A DNA stretch of 64,000 nucleotides, taken from Desulfovibrio legallii. GTDB taxonomy: Bacteria; Desulfobacterota; Desulfovibrionia; Desulfovibrionales; Desulfovibrionaceae. The notes beneath the pieces were generated by a model that did no database searches, was not told where the DNA came from, and was given only the letters and a program-made list of their open reading frames with translations. The DNA lies in the NCBI RefSeq assembly GCF_900102485.1, contig NZ_FNBX01000003.1, forward strand, positions 1 to 64,000. The letters are read 5' to 3'. Positions 7,928 through 17,363 of the stretch are shown in pieces; the first letter of the stretch is position 1, and each line of letters opens with the position of its first letter. The translations under genes and the position numbers were made by a program.

Positions 7928-10062
7928 GGGCGCGCCCCCTTCCGGCTTGCAGCGCGCTTCCGGACGGCGGCTGACGCCCGCTCCTGAACGGCGGGCGCGC
8001 TCCGCCGCAGGTTTTTGCGGGCATAATAGTCATAGATCAGGGTCTGCGAACGACAGGGCACCGCCGTAAGGCCTGTATGGTATCTGTTGCAGCAGCCTTC
8101 ATCAAGCGCCCTGGCCTTGACGTTGTCCGACCATTGTATGGCAAAAATATCCCGCAGGGTCCGCGCCAGCTGGGGGCAACGCACCGGGGCCGCAACCTCT
8201 ATGCGCCGATCCAGGTTCCTGGGCATCCAATCCGCGCTGGAGATATAGACCTTTTCCTCCTCGTTATTGCAAAAGATGAGGATGCGGGCGTGCTCCAGAA
8301 ATGTGTCCACAATGCTGACAGCCCAGATATTTTCGCTCAAACCCTGGGCCTGCGGCTTGAGGCAGCAGGCCCCGCGCACGATAAGCCGCACCTCCACGCC
8401 GGCGGCCCCGGCTTTGTACAGTAGACGGATCATGCCCTCGTCCGTAAGGCTGTTGAGCTTAAGAAAAATATACGCCGGCAGCCCGGCCTTAGCGTTTTTG
8501 ATCTCCACTTCTACCAATCTGCGGAAAAAATTACGCATATTGTAGGGGGATACCACCAAATCTGTACACGCCAGCGGCTTGTGCGAGGCTTGCAGCACAC
8601 TGAAGATGCGACGCGCGTCCTCGGCAAAGGCGGAATCGGCGGTGAGCAGGCCAACGTCGCTGTAGAGCCGGGCCGTATCTTCGTTAAAATTGCCGGTGCC
8701 GATATAGACGTATCCCCGTGTGCACCGGCCTTCGGCGCGCTCCACCAGCACCAGTTTGCAGTGCACCTTAAGATCCTTGAGGCTGTGGATGATGTGCACG
8801 CCCCCCTGCCGCAGCGCATCTACAGTCTTGACGTTGCGCTCCTCGTCAAAGCGGGCCAGCAGCTCCACAAAGGCCGTGACGCGCTTGCCGTTCTGGGCCG
8901 CGTTGATCAGCGCATTGATGACGCGGGACTGCTCTGCCGTGCGGTAGAGGGTGATGCTGATGGCCGTTACCTTGGGGTCTATGGCCGCTTCTCCCAAAAA
9001 ATCTACCAGATGGTTGAAGGCATGGTAGGGGAAGTGCAGCAGCACGTCCTTCTTTTTGACTACCCGGAGGATGCTGGAAAACGGCTTCAGGTCAGGGTGC
9101 GCCAAAGGGGGCGGCACGTTGCTTTCCAGGTCAGGCCGTACGCGGGGAAAGTGCATCAGGCTGCGCATCATATGGTGCCTGCCGCCAGGATCGAGCTCGC
9201 TGTTCTTCAGGCTGAGTTTTGAGGTCAGCAGGACAAGCAGGTCTTCCGGCATGCCCCGATCATAGATCAGGCGCACAGGCCTGCCGCGCAGGCGGTGCTC
9301 CAGCCCTTCTTCCATTTTTTCGATCAGGCTTTTGGAGACGTCGTCGTCCAGTGAAAGCTCGGCGTCCCGCATCACCTTGAACGTATAGGCGGCAATAGAC
9401 GTGTAGCTGAACATAAAAAAGATATTGTCCAGACAAAGGCGGATGATGTCGTCCACAAAAATGATGTCATGGCAGCCCGATGGGGAAGGCAGCTCCACAA
9501 AGCGGGGGCAGGCGGCGCTGACAGGGATGCGGAGGATGGCATAACGCGCTTTTTTCTTGTCCGTCGGGCACATTTTGACGGCGTGGTAGATGTGGCTGTC
9601 CTGCAGGAAGGGCAGCCTGGCGCTGCGGTTGAGGATCAGGGGCACGAGCTGCGGCTTGATGACGTCGGTAAAATAGGCGCGGCAAAAAATCTCTTGCCCG
9701 GTGGTCAGCCGACTCTCGTCCCGCATGCGGATGCCCTGCTCTTCCAGGGTCTTCACAACTTCCGCATAGGTAGCGGCAAAGGCCGCCTGCCCCGCGGCGA
9801 CTTTTTCATTGACGCGGCGCAGGGCCTCCTGCGGGCTGAATCCGCCCATCAGCACCGGACGCCGCGCATCTCTGGCCCGGCACAGACGCACAAGGGCCGC
9901 CACCCGCACCCTGATGAATTCGTCCTGATTGCTGGAAAAGATGCCGAGAAAGCGCAGCCGCTGCACCAGCGGCGTAGCCGGATCTCTGGCTTCCTGCAGA
10001 ATACGTTCATTGAAGCATAGCCAGCTCAGTTCACGATTGTTCATCTTTGCGCTGTCGTACAT
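7924..10062 (-). CDS. ppk: Polyphosphate kinase Ppk1
   Basis: Makes inorganic polyphosphate reversibly from ATP. The protein has 712 residues, normal for Ppk1. The N-terminal domain starts NNRELSWLCFNERIL. The two phospholipase-D-like catalytic halves carry the histidine motif KVHCKL, followed by the TGNFNE segment, and the second His in LEHARILIF with SADWMPRNLDRRIE, all hallmark sequences. Start at 10062 is supported by GGAGCCAGGGA upstream; a second ATG six codons in is possible. It is coupled to ppx through an ATGA overlap. A possible Pho box and TATAAG element lie upstream (10095-10128), suggesting phosphate-starvation control. Confidence 0.96.
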   Translation of the reverse strand: MYDSAKMNNRELSWLCFNERILQEARDPATPLVQRLRFLGIFSSNQDEFIRVRVAALVRLCRARDARRPVLMGGFSPQEALRRVNEKVAAGQAAFAATYAEVVKTLEEQGIRMRDESRLTTGQEIFCRAYFTDVIKPQLVPLILNRSARLPFLQDSHIYHAVKMCPTDKKKARYAILRIPVSAACPRFVELPSPSGCHDIIFVDDIIRLCLDNIFFMFSYTSIAAYTFKVMRDAELSLDDDVSKSLIEKMEEGLEHRLRGRPVRLIYDRGMPEDLLVLLTSKLSLKNSELDPGGRHHMMRSLMHFPRVRPDLESNVPPPLAHPDLKPFSSILRVVKKKDVLLHFPYHAFNHLVDFLGEAAIDPKVTAISITLYRTAEQSRVINALINAAQNGKRVTAFVELLARFDEERNVKTVDALRQGGVHIIHSLKDLKVHCKLVLVERAEGRCTRGYVYIGTGNFNEDTARLYSDVGLLTADSAFAEDARRIFSVLQASHKPLACTDLVVSPYNMRNFFRRLVEVEIKNAKAGLPAYIFLKLNSLTDEGMIRLLYKAGAAGVEVRLIVRGACCLKPQAQGLSENIWAVSIVDTFLEHARILIFCNNEEEKVYISSADWMPRNLDRRIEVAAPVRCPQLARTLRDIFAIQWSDNVKARALDEGCCNRYHTGLTAVPCRSQTLIYDYYARKNLRRSAPAVQERASAAVRKRAASRKGARP

Positions 10063-10094
10063 TCCCTGGCTCCATTGTTATACGTCTGCCAGGG

Positions 10095-10128
10095 CTTATA
10101 GGCGCGGATTGTGAACATTTGACGACAA
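10095..10128 (-). promoter_or_regulatory. Candidate Pho box and -10 element of ppk
   Basis: On the minus strand TTGTCGT-CAAA-TGTTCAC (10128-10111) has the two 7-base half-sites with 4-base spacer layout of a PhoB box (consensus CTGTCAT). A -10-like TATAAG (10100-10095) follows 10 bp later, and no good -35 is present, as expected for a PhoB-activated promoter. The second half-site matches poorly, so this is tentative. The rest of 10129-10377 holds a TTGACA at 10303-10308 without a good -10 partner. Confidence 0.35.
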
Positions 10129-10377
10129 TACGGATACGATAACGCCAAACAGCCTACCGCCGTGCCGCGTTGCGCTTGGGCCCCGCACTGGGGCGCGCGC
10201 AGCCCGGATCTCACTGGAGGCGGGAATGCATGGCGGCCCCACAGCGGCATGGCCTTCGCGCCACGTCCGCGGGCCTCCGACGCGGCCGCTACAGGTTTTC
10301 CTTTGACAATGGCCGATTTTTTCCCAAAAGTACTGGGATATTCCCCCACGCGCCCGGCCAGGCGCAAAGGAGCCCGC

Positions 10378-12135
10378 ATGGGATATTTCAGCAATATCAA
10401 TGCAGAACTTCTGGAAAAAATCCCTGTCACTGCTGAAAGCGTACTGGAGATCGGCTGCGCCGGCGGCAGGTTCGGCGCGGCCTTTCTGGCGCGGCACCCT
10501 GGGGCCGTCTATGTGGGCGTGGAGCTCTCGGCCCCTGTGGCGGCAGAGGCCGCCCGCCGTCTGCCCACAGTGCTTGTCGGCGACATCGAAGAAGAGGCAA
10601 CGGTAAAGGCGGCGGCGGCCGCCGCCCCGCCAGGGGGCTATGCAGTGCTGGTGCTGGGCGACGTTCTGGAACACCTGCGCGACCCTTGGCGCACGCTGGC
10701 CAGCCTGCGCGGCCTGCTGCGGCCGGATGGCCTCTGCGCGGCCTGCATCCCCAATGTGGCGCACTGGTCCGTCGCCCTGGCGCTCTTGCAAGGCCGGTGG
10801 AACTACGAAGAAAGCGGCCTTCTGGACCGCACCCATCTGCGCTTTTTTACCCTGGAATCCATAGCCGGGCTGTTCAAAAAAGCCGGCTTCGCCGCCCTGG
10901 AAGTCGCCCCCCGCATCCTGTGGCCGGAAAAAACCGCCCCGGCCCTGCAAGGCCTGAAGGCCGCCGCCGTGGGCCTTGGCCTTGATCCGGAAACCGTGCA
11001 GCGCAACGCCGCCGCCTACCAATGGTTGGTGCGGGGGTGCAACGCCGCGCCCCCACCGCCTTTGAGCGTGGCCGCGCTGGGGCTGCGGGAACAGGGCGGC
11101 GTCACCCGGGCGCGCGTTGACGCGCCCCTTTCGGCCCTGTCCACCCGCCCCGGCGTACGAGTGGCCTACGGACACGCCAGCTTGGAGCTGCCCGCGGACA
11201 TGCGGCCCGGCGTATACATCTTTCACCGCTACTTTCTGCATGAGGCGGGCATGCAGCGCAGGCTGGAGGAGCTTATCGCCGCAGGCTGGGTCGTTATTTC
11301 GGAAATTGACGACGATCCCCACCACTGGCCGCAGTATGTGGATTCGGATTTTTACGCCTTTCGGGCGGTACACGCCGTCACCTGCAGCACGCCCCTCCTG
11401 GCGGATATGCTGCGTCCCTGCAACCCCAATATTTTTGTGCTGCCCAACGCCGCATCCCGTCTGGAGCCTTGCACCCAGGCCACCCCCAAGGACGGCGCGC
11501 GTTGCCGAATCTTTTTCGGGGCCTTCAATCGCCAGGAAGACTGGGCCGCCATGGCCCCTACCCTCTACCCCGCTCTGCGTGCCCTTGGCGAAGCCGTGGA
11601 GCTGGTTATGGTCAACGATCAGGACCTTTACGCCGACCTGCCCGCCGGCATCCCCAAAACCTTCCACCCGCGCCTGCGCCACCACGACTACATGCGCGTG
11701 CTGGCCAGCTGTGACCTGGCCCTGCTGCCCCTCAACGAAACTGCCTTCAACAAGTTCAAGTCTGACTTGAAGTTTGTGGAATGTTGCGCCGCGGGTGTCG
11801 TGCCCGTCTGCTCTCCCCTGGTCTACGCTTCCCGCCCAGAACACCGCGAAATCGGCGTCTTTGTTCCTCCGGAAGGCGATTGGGGCAAAGCCGTGCGGAA
11901 CCTCTGCCGCAACCCGGACGACCTAGCCGCCCGCAAAAAGCGCGGCCTGGACTATGTGGCGCGCCAACGCATGTTCCACCACCAGACAGCAGCGCGCGAA
12001 GCCCTCTACCGCCGTCTGCTCCAGGCCCGTCCGCAGCTGGAGGCCCAGCGCCGCGCCCGCCTGGCCGCCTGGCGGGCGGCACAGAAAGAACATGAGGAAG
12101 GGGGGAACGCTGGCGTGGACAAAGGGAACATTTGA
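10378..12135 (+). CDS. SAM methyltransferase-glycosyltransferase fusion protein
   Basis: A 585-residue two-domain enzyme. Residues about 1-175 form a class I SAM-dependent methyltransferase: VLEIGCAGG at 19-27 is the SAM-binding glycine motif, and LVLGDVLEHL and FFTLESIAGLFKKAGF are typical of the Methyltransf_11/23 type. Residues about 245-560 resemble a GT4-like glycosyltransferase, with SEIDDDPHHW, a central hinge, and the C-terminal FNKFKSDLKFVECCAAGVVPV segment that usually contacts the nucleotide sugar. The start at 10378 was chosen because AAAGGAG sits at ideal distance. Such fusions usually act on surface polysaccharides or glycoproteins, and the acceptor is unknown. A role in tailoring the neighbouring peptide is possible but unsupported; it is convergent with that cluster. 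Confidence 0.8.
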   Translation: MGYFSNINAELLEKIPVTAESVLEIGCAGGRFGAAFLARHPGAVYVGVELSAPVAAEAARRLPTVLVGDIEEEATVKAAAAAAPPGGYAVLVLGDVLEHLRDPWRTLASLRGLLRPDGLCAACIPNVAHWSVALALLQGRWNYEESGLLDRTHLRFFTLESIAGLFKKAGFAALEVAPRILWPEKTAPALQGLKAAAVGLGLDPETVQRNAAAYQWLVRGCNAAPPPPLSVAALGLREQGGVTRARVDAPLSALSTRPGVRVAYGHASLELPADMRPGVYIFHRYFLHEAGMQRRLEELIAAGWVVISEIDDDPHHWPQYVDSDFYAFRAVHAVTCSTPLLADMLRPCNPNIFVLPNAASRLEPCTQATPKDGARCRIFFGAFNRQEDWAAMAPTLYPALRALGEAVELVMVNDQDLYADLPAGIPKTFHPRLRHHDYMRVLASCDLALLPLNETAFNKFKSDLKFVECCAAGVVPVCSPLVYASRPEHREIGVFVPPEGDWGKAVRNLCRNPDDLAARKKRGLDYVARQRMFHHQTAAREALYRRLLQARPQLEAQRRARLAAWRAAQKEHEEGGNAGVDKGNI

Positions 12136-12191
12136 GCGCTGCCGGACTTCGCCCGTACCCGCGCCGCTGCTTCCTTCGTCGCAAACTGCAG

Positions 12192-12284
12192 CAGCACAGC
12201 ATCGTCCTGAGCGGTCATTTGCCGGGCGCGGCTGTTGTCGGCCACGGAATCCAGAATAACAACAGGTTCCGGCCAACCGCCCAG
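12192..12284 (-). pseudogene. Remnant of an NRPS thioesterase domain
   Basis: A stretch of about 90 bp is nearly identical to part of the thioesterase at the end of the second NRPS gene (14262-14355). Translated, it gives [20 protein letters not shown] and continues into TAQDDAVLLQ, matching [20 protein letters not shown] and [10 protein letters not shown] there. Similarity ends abruptly on both sides, with no start, no catalytic Ser and no complete domain. It is a duplication scar or the leftover of a lost paralogous NRPS. The short open frames across it are not credible genes. Confidence 0.8.
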
Positions 12285-12350
12285 GCCACCTTGAAAGAGG
12301 CTGAAAAAACTGCTGGAACGCACGGCCGTGGCGGCCGGCGGCCCCTCCAT

Positions 12351-12500
12351 AGCGCAGATTAACTTTGAGAATCTGTGTTCTCAAAGTTTAAGGCACGCTC
12401 GTTTCGGCGCTTAACAGCGCAAATAAATTGCGCTTACGCCTCCACAGCGGGCGCCTGCTCACGCAGCCGCCAGGGAATTTCAAAGTTGAAATGCCCTGGG
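12351..12500 (+). repeat. Structured intergenic repeat, copy 1
   Basis: A copy of the roughly 148-bp family found six times in this window. Order of parts: AGCGCAGATT, hairpin AACTTTGAGAA/TTCTCAAAGTT, CGCTCGTTTCGGCGC, hairpin GCGCAA-ATAAA-TTGCGC, the GCGG...CCGC stem, and a final hairpin around ATTTCA/TGAAAT closed by CCAGG/CCTGG. It lies between the convergent methyltransferase-glycosyltransferase and lipoprotein genes, beside the thioesterase remnant. Positions 12501-12580 show nothing else. Confidence 0.9.
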
Positions 12501-12580
12501 TGTGGAAGACCAGCCCTCGGAATGCGTTCGCCTCGGCGTGGGACAGGCGGCGTCAACAGTGAACCCGCTTCTTGCCTCAG

Positions 12581-13744
12581 TCATTGCGCGCGCCGCAGAG
12601 CGCGCAGCACGTCCACCGCCAGGGCCACGGCCAGGGGAGTGGCCTTTTCGTTATTCACGCTCACAGCTACGGCGCAGCGCGTTTGCCGGTCATACATATA
12701 GACCGTGCCGAAGCCGGGAAAGAGGCCCAACTTGCCCAGCACTTCCAACGGCGGATCCGTGAAGCGGAAAAAGGTGCAGCCGTCCAGTTCGCTGGTGCTG
12801 TAGCCTTCCTCCTGCACGGGGGACAGAGCCTCCTGGCCGTCGGGCAGGACCAGGGGCGCCAGGGGCAGTGTCGCAAATACGTCTTTTTGCAACATGCGGT
12901 CCAGATTGACAAGGCGCACCACATCTGCGGGCGTGGCCACAAGGTCGCCCGTGCCCAGGGCCACGGAAATGCTGGCCGCCAGGGGCAGACGGAACTGCCC
13001 GTTCAGGCGGGTGTAGCCGCAGGCCAGCCGGGGCGTTACGGCAGCGTCTTCCCCGACGACAAGGCCGCGCATGCCCAGGCCTTCCACAAACATTTTTCGC
13101 ACCTGCGCCGCGTAGGTTTGCCCCGTGATTTTCTCCGTCAGAAGGGCCAGAATAACGTAGCCCGTATTGCAGTATGCCTGCCGCGTGCCCGGCGCAAAAG
13201 CCAGAGGCTCCTTGCCGGCCATACGCATGATTTCTTCAGCCGAAAAGGCGCGGGTCAGGTCGGCGCGCACAGGGGCAAGCTGCAGCATGTCCGCAAGGCC
13301 CGAAGTGTGTTCCAGCAAGTGCTGCACCGTAATGATCCCACCGTAGGGAAAGTCCGGAAAGAAACGGGACAAAGGCGTATGGGGGGCAAGCCTGCCCTCC
13401 TCCATAAGGCGGTGGATGAGGGCTGCCGTGTACACCTTGGTGACGGACCCGATTTTGCAGCGCGTTTCCGGGGTCATGGGCACGGCGTTTTCCAGGCAGG
13501 CGCTGCCAAAGGCGGCGCATATGGGCGTTTCTTCACCTTTGCGCAGCACGGCCAGCGAAAGCCCGGCTATTTCCGGTCGGGCGGCGTATGCCGCGCCCAG
13601 AGCATTGACCACGGCACGCGCCTTTGGGTGAGCATCCGGGCTGACGCCGCCGCGCGGCGCGCAGGAAGCCAGCAGGAGTACGCCGCACAGCAGGGGCCAT
13701 AGCGGCGGCCAGGCGCGTTTGGCACGAGTATGGATAGTAGTCAC
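12581..13744 (-). CDS. Serine beta-lactamase-fold hydrolase, lipoprotein (NRPS-linked)
   Basis: A 387-residue member of the class C beta-lactamase / penicillin-binding-protein-like family. The signal sequence ends in the lipobox LLAS-Cys28, so it should be a lipoprotein facing the periplasm. Catalytic motifs are intact: SVTK at 100-103, YCN at 191-193, and a KLG triad in the C-terminal part. The GTG start at 13744 has AAAGGAG at good distance. It follows the second NRPS gene by 73 bp on the same strand and is probably in the same transcript. Family members include D-aminopeptidases, esterases and peptide-prodrug peptidases such as ClbP of colibactin synthesis. This one lacks the three C-terminal membrane helices of ClbP. 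A role in maturation of, or self-protection from, the peptide is inferred from position. Confidence 0.82.
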   Translation of the reverse strand: MTTIHTRAKRAWPPLWPLLCGVLLLASCAPRGGVSPDAHPKARAVVNALGAAYAARPEIAGLSLAVLRKGEETPICAAFGSACLENAVPMTPETRCKIGSVTKVYTAALIHRLMEEGRLAPHTPLSRFFPDFPYGGIITVQHLLEHTSGLADMLQLAPVRADLTRAFSAEEIMRMAGKEPLAFAPGTRQAYCNTGYVILALLTEKITGQTYAAQVRKMFVEGLGMRGLVVGEDAAVTPRLACGYTRLNGQFRLPLAASISVALGTGDLVATPADVVRLVNLDRMLQKDVFATLPLAPLVLPDGQEALSPVQEEGYSTSELDGCTFFRFTDPPLEVLGKLGLFPGFGTVYMYDRQTRCAVAVSVNNEKATPLAVALAVDVLRALRRAQ

Positions 13745-13817
13745 TGTACTCTCCTTTCCGCCGGTGGTCCCGGACGGGATGCGCGCAGTGGGTGGGGGTT
13801 GCCCGGCTGCGAGCCGG

Positions 13818-16800
13818 TTACGGCGCGGGGGCGGCCCCTTGCGCAGGGTGAGCGCGGGCTTGAAAATATTCCAGAATTTGTTCGGCTACTCCGGCGGACA
13901 GCCCGGCGGAGAGCATGGTCTCGTGCGTGCCGTCCGTCCAGCGCAAGGCAATGTTCTCCTCTTTGAGAAAACGGCCCCAGCCCTGGTAGACGTCGTTCAG
14001 AACAATCTGCGGATTAGCGGCAAAATCCCTGGCGCGCAGAAAAAGGATTTTGCTGTCCGAAGGCGTGGGGCGCGCGTAACGGGCGGCGGCAATGGCGTTG
14101 CCGCGATAGGTCTGGAGCAGGTTGTCCATCTGCACGGCGCTGAAGCCCGTGGGCAAAAGGCCTGAAGTTTCGCCGCAGGCCACCAGATAGGCCAGCTGCT
14201 CCGCCCTGGGAAGGGCGCGCAGCTTTTGCGGATCAAAGCTGAAACTGTCTTTGAGCAAGGTCTGCAGCAGCTCCACATCGTCCTGGGCGGCCATTTGCCG
14301 GGCGCGGCTGTTGTCGGCCACGGAATCCAGAATAACGACGGGTTCCGGCCGGCCACCCAGGGCCGCATAGCGGCAGGCCGCTTCATAGGCCAGCAGCCCG
14401 CCGAAACTCCAGCCGCCAAAGACGATATTTTCATCCGTCACGTTAAGAATTTCGTCCAGATAATAGGCCGCAAGGCTTTCCACCCGCTGCAATTCGGTAT
14501 TGAGGGGCACGCGCTCCGGGCTGAAGCCGGCGGCCTCCACGGCATAAACCGAAAAATGGCCGCTCAGGTGCCGAGCCAGGTCGCTGTAACAAAAGACGCT
14601 GCCGCCCACAGGATGGAACAGAAACAGATTTTTGCCGCCGGGGCGGCTGCAGAGCCGCAGCACCGGGCTGCGGCGTTTTTCCGCCTTGCCTTCCACCAGC
14701 GCCGCCAGCTCCGCGATGCTGGAATGACTGACCAATTCAGATACGGCAACGTGCACGCCCAGTTCTTTTTCCATCAGGGCAATGAGCCGGACAGAAAGGA
14801 TGCTGTGCCCGCCCAGGCTGAAGAAGCCGGCTTCCGCATCCGTTACTTCCACGCCCAGCAGACGCCGCCACAGGGCGGCCAGGCGTTTTTCCACAGGGCC
14901 GCGCGGTGGGCGGCCCTCAGAGGCGGCTGCACGCCCCAAGGGCGACGGCAGGGCTTTTTTGTCCACCTTGCGGTTAAGGGAAAGGGGCAGCTCCGTCATG
15001 GGCACAATATATTCCGGCACGCAGTGGGCGGGCAGACGTTGCCGCAGGTAGGCGCGCAGCGCCTCCGGGTCCGCCGCGCCCACCACATAGGCGGCCAGCC
15101 CCACTTCCGCGCCGCTGCGAAAAACGTCCGCCGTCACGGCCGCCTGGCGCACGCCGGGAAAGTCCGCCAGGGCCGCCTCCACCTCCCCTGTTTCCACCCG
15201 GTTGCCCCGGATTTTGACCTGCTGGTCCAGGCGTCCCCGGTAATAAACCAGCCCCTCCCGCACAACGCCCTGATCGCCGGTCCGATACCAGGGGCGGCCC
15301 GCCGCGACGACGTAGCCCCCAGGGCCGCTTCCCCCGGCGTACCCCCGCGCCACGCCCGCGCCGCCGATCCACAATTCGCCCGTGGTCCCTTCCGGCAGGG
15401 GCGCGCCCCCGGCATCGCGCACGGCAACCTTCACCCCATCCAGGGGGCGGCCCACGGGAAACATGGCAAAATCTTTATGATTTTTATAGGTAATGCGCAG
15501 GGCCGTGCTGTCTACCGTGCACTCCGTGGGGCCGTACACATTGTAGAGCACTACGCCTTCGTGCCCGGGCAGGGCGTAAAATTTACGAACCAGATCGGGC
15601 CGCAGCACCTCTCCCGCCAGCAAGAGGGTCTTGAGGGGCAGCGCCAGCCCTTCCTGCGCCAGATAGTCCACCAGCACGCTGAAAAAGGCCGGGGTCATGT
15701 CGCAGAGTTCCAGGCCCCGCAGACGCACGCAGCGGCAAAAGGCGGCGGGATTTTTGCGCTCCTCGTCAGAGAGCGTGTACAAACTGTTGCCGCAAAACGG
15801 TCCCACAGCCAGTTGCTGGATGGAGGCGTCGAAGGAAAGGGGGGCCACCAGCCCCACCCGGCGGCAGCCCGCCGCCAGCGGCCGCAGGGCCCGAAAAATG
15901 TGCAGCAGGTTGCGGCGCTCCGCCACCACCCCCTTGGGCGCGCCTGTGGAGCCGCTGGTATAGACCAGATAGGCCGCCTGTTCCGGCCGTGCGGCGGGCA
16001 GCGCCGCCCCTTGCTGCGGCAAGGCGTCTGCACCGAAGAGCTCCGGCGCGCCCCCCTCGGCGCGCGCCCTGGTTCTGCGGAGCAGCACGTTGTAGCGAAA
16101 GGCCGCGTCTTCTGCGCCCGCCGCCGAGTCCGCAACGTCCTGCGCGCCCCAGTCCTGAGCGCAGGACGCAAAGGTCACGCTTACGGGCACGGGGCACTGC
16201 GCCGCCCACTGGGCAAAAAAACGGCGGGGCACAAAAAGCTCCTCCGAGGCGACAAAGCGCAACAGCCCGGCCGTGCTCCCCGTGGCAGCGGCGTATTCTT
16301 TCAGCGCGGCCTCCAGGGCGTCCTTCCGGTCCAGGTCGCGCACCGCGCCCACCAGCACCGCGCCTTCCTCGTTCAGCAGGGCCACGGCCTGGTCCAGCAC
16401 GCGGCGCAGATAGTTGTAGCCGGGGAAATTTTCCACCACGCCGTTGAGCACAATGGCGTCAAACCGCCGCCCTTCCAGAAAGCCGCAGTCCACAGCCTCC
16501 ATGCGATGGGCTTTGATCCGCGCGCGCACGTTGAAACGCGCCGCCCGGTCCAGCTCGTTGCGGGCCAGGTCTATGGCCGCATACTCGTCGGCGGCTGCCG
16601 CCAGGGCCCGCGCCACACGGCCGGAGCCGCTGCCCAGGTCCAGCACCCTGGGGCTTCGGCGGCCCGCAAGCCCGCACAAGCGCACCACGGCGTCGGCCAT
16701 GCGATCCAGCACGGCAGGGGCATAGGGCCGGGCGTCTCTGTCCGTAAGCCAGCCCTGGTCGCTGCCGGGCGCGGCCAGGCTTTCCCAGTATTCCGTGCTG

Positions 16801-17363
16801 CTCAGAACCGAGGGCGGTTCCAGCGCCTGGGCGCTGTCCGGCGCGTCCAGGCACAGCACATGACGCACGGCGGGATTTCTGTAACGCAGGTATTCCGCCT
16901 CACGCAGATGGGCGGCGTCGGCAATAAGCAGACGGGCGGGCCGGAGCATAATTTCCTTGCGCGGCAGGGGCTGTTCCGGCTCCACGGGCGCATAAACCGC
17001 GCCCGCGCGCAACACGCCCAGGGCGGCGGCCAGATAGAGCGCCCCCCGTGCGCAAAGCACGCCCACCACGGCTTCCGGGCCGTAGTTGCGCCCCTGAATA
17101 AAAAGAGCCACCCGCGCGGAAAGGGCGTCCAGCTCCGCAAAGGTCAGGCTTGTGCCGCCGCCGACCAGGGCTTCTGCCTGCGGATCGCGCGCCGCCACAG
17201 CGCAAAAAAGCTCCTCTAGCCCGGCCTGCTCCGGCAGGCTCGTCCACGGCCCGGAAGGCGGCTCCGGCAACGCGGCAGCGTCATCGTGGGTGTAGAGCGG
17301 GCCGGACGTTGGGCCTTGCGGCTGCCGCGCGGGCGCGGCAAGGGTAAAATCCCCGATCTTCAT
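13818..17363 (-). CDS. NRPS, termination module: A(with inserted methyltransferase)-PCP-TE
   Basis: An 1181-residue NRPS that finishes the peptide. The adenylation domain begins at about residue 35. After the A2 region ([15 protein letters not shown]) it is interrupted at about 200-430 by a methyltransferase with SAM motif VLDLGSGSG at 240-248. It resumes with A3 YTSGSTG at 468-474. My by-eye specificity code is DAQDLAVVDK, one position from the known glutamine code DAQDLGVVDK. PCP follows with Ser854 in GGHSILS, then a thioesterase with GWSFGG (Ser986) and a terminal His1147. There is no condensation domain; the upstream protein ends with one. The start ATG overlaps the TGA of the first NRPS (ATGA, 17360-17363), so the two are coupled. 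Confidence 0.9.
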   Translation of the reverse strand: MKIGDFTLAAPARQPQGPTSGPLYTHDDAAALPEPPSGPWTSLPEQAGLEELFCAVAARDPQAEALVGGGTSLTFAELDALSARVALFIQGRNYGPEAVVGVLCARGALYLAAALGVLRAGAVYAPVEPEQPLPRKEIMLRPARLLIADAAHLREAEYLRYRNPAVRHVLCLDAPDSAQALEPPSVLSSTEYWESLAAPGSDQGWLTDRDARPYAPAVLDRMADAVVRLCGLAGRRSPRVLDLGSGSGRVARALAAAADEYAAIDLARNELDRAARFNVRARIKAHRMEAVDCGFLEGRRFDAIVLNGVVENFPGYNYLRRVLDQAVALLNEEGAVLVGAVRDLDRKDALEAALKEYAAATGSTAGLLRFVASEELFVPRRFFAQWAAQCPVPVSVTFASCAQDWGAQDVADSAAGAEDAAFRYNVLLRRTRARAEGGAPELFGADALPQQGAALPAARPEQAAYLVYTSGSTGAPKGVVAERRNLLHIFRALRPLAAGCRRVGLVAPLSFDASIQQLAVGPFCGNSLYTLSDEERKNPAAFCRCVRLRGLELCDMTPAFFSVLVDYLAQEGLALPLKTLLLAGEVLRPDLVRKFYALPGHEGVVLYNVYGPTECTVDSTALRITYKNHKDFAMFPVGRPLDGVKVAVRDAGGAPLPEGTTGELWIGGAGVARGYAGGSGPGGYVVAAGRPWYRTGDQGVVREGLVYYRGRLDQQVKIRGNRVETGEVEAALADFPGVRQAAVTADVFRSGAEVGLAAYVVGAADPEALRAYLRQRLPAHCVPEYIVPMTELPLSLNRKVDKKALPSPLGRAAASEGRPPRGPVEKRLAALWRRLLGVEVTDAEAGFFSLGGHSILSVRLIALMEKELGVHVAVSELVSHSSIAELAALVEGKAEKRRSPVLRLCSRPGGKNLFLFHPVGGSVFCYSDLARHLSGHFSVYAVEAAGFSPERVPLNTELQRVESLAAYYLDEILNVTDENIVFGGWSFGGLLAYEAACRYAALGGRPEPVVILDSVADNSRARQMAAQDDVELLQTLLKDSFSFDPQKLRALPRAEQLAYLVACGETSGLLPTGFSAVQMDNLLQTYRGNAIAAARYARPTPSDSKILFLRARDFAANPQIVLNDVYQGWGRFLKEENIALRWTDGTHETMLSAGLSAGVAEQILEYFQARAHPAQGAAPAP

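Noticed and set aside
10303..10331. TTGACA at 10303 as promoter of the methyltransferase-glycosyltransferase gene.
   Set aside because: The position 17 bp downstream reads AAAAGT, which is too far from a -10 consensus.
12006..12384. Short minus-strand frames that include NRPS thioesterase-like residues.
   Set aside because: Similarity covers only about 30 residues inside otherwise meaningless translation, so it is a fragment and not a gene.
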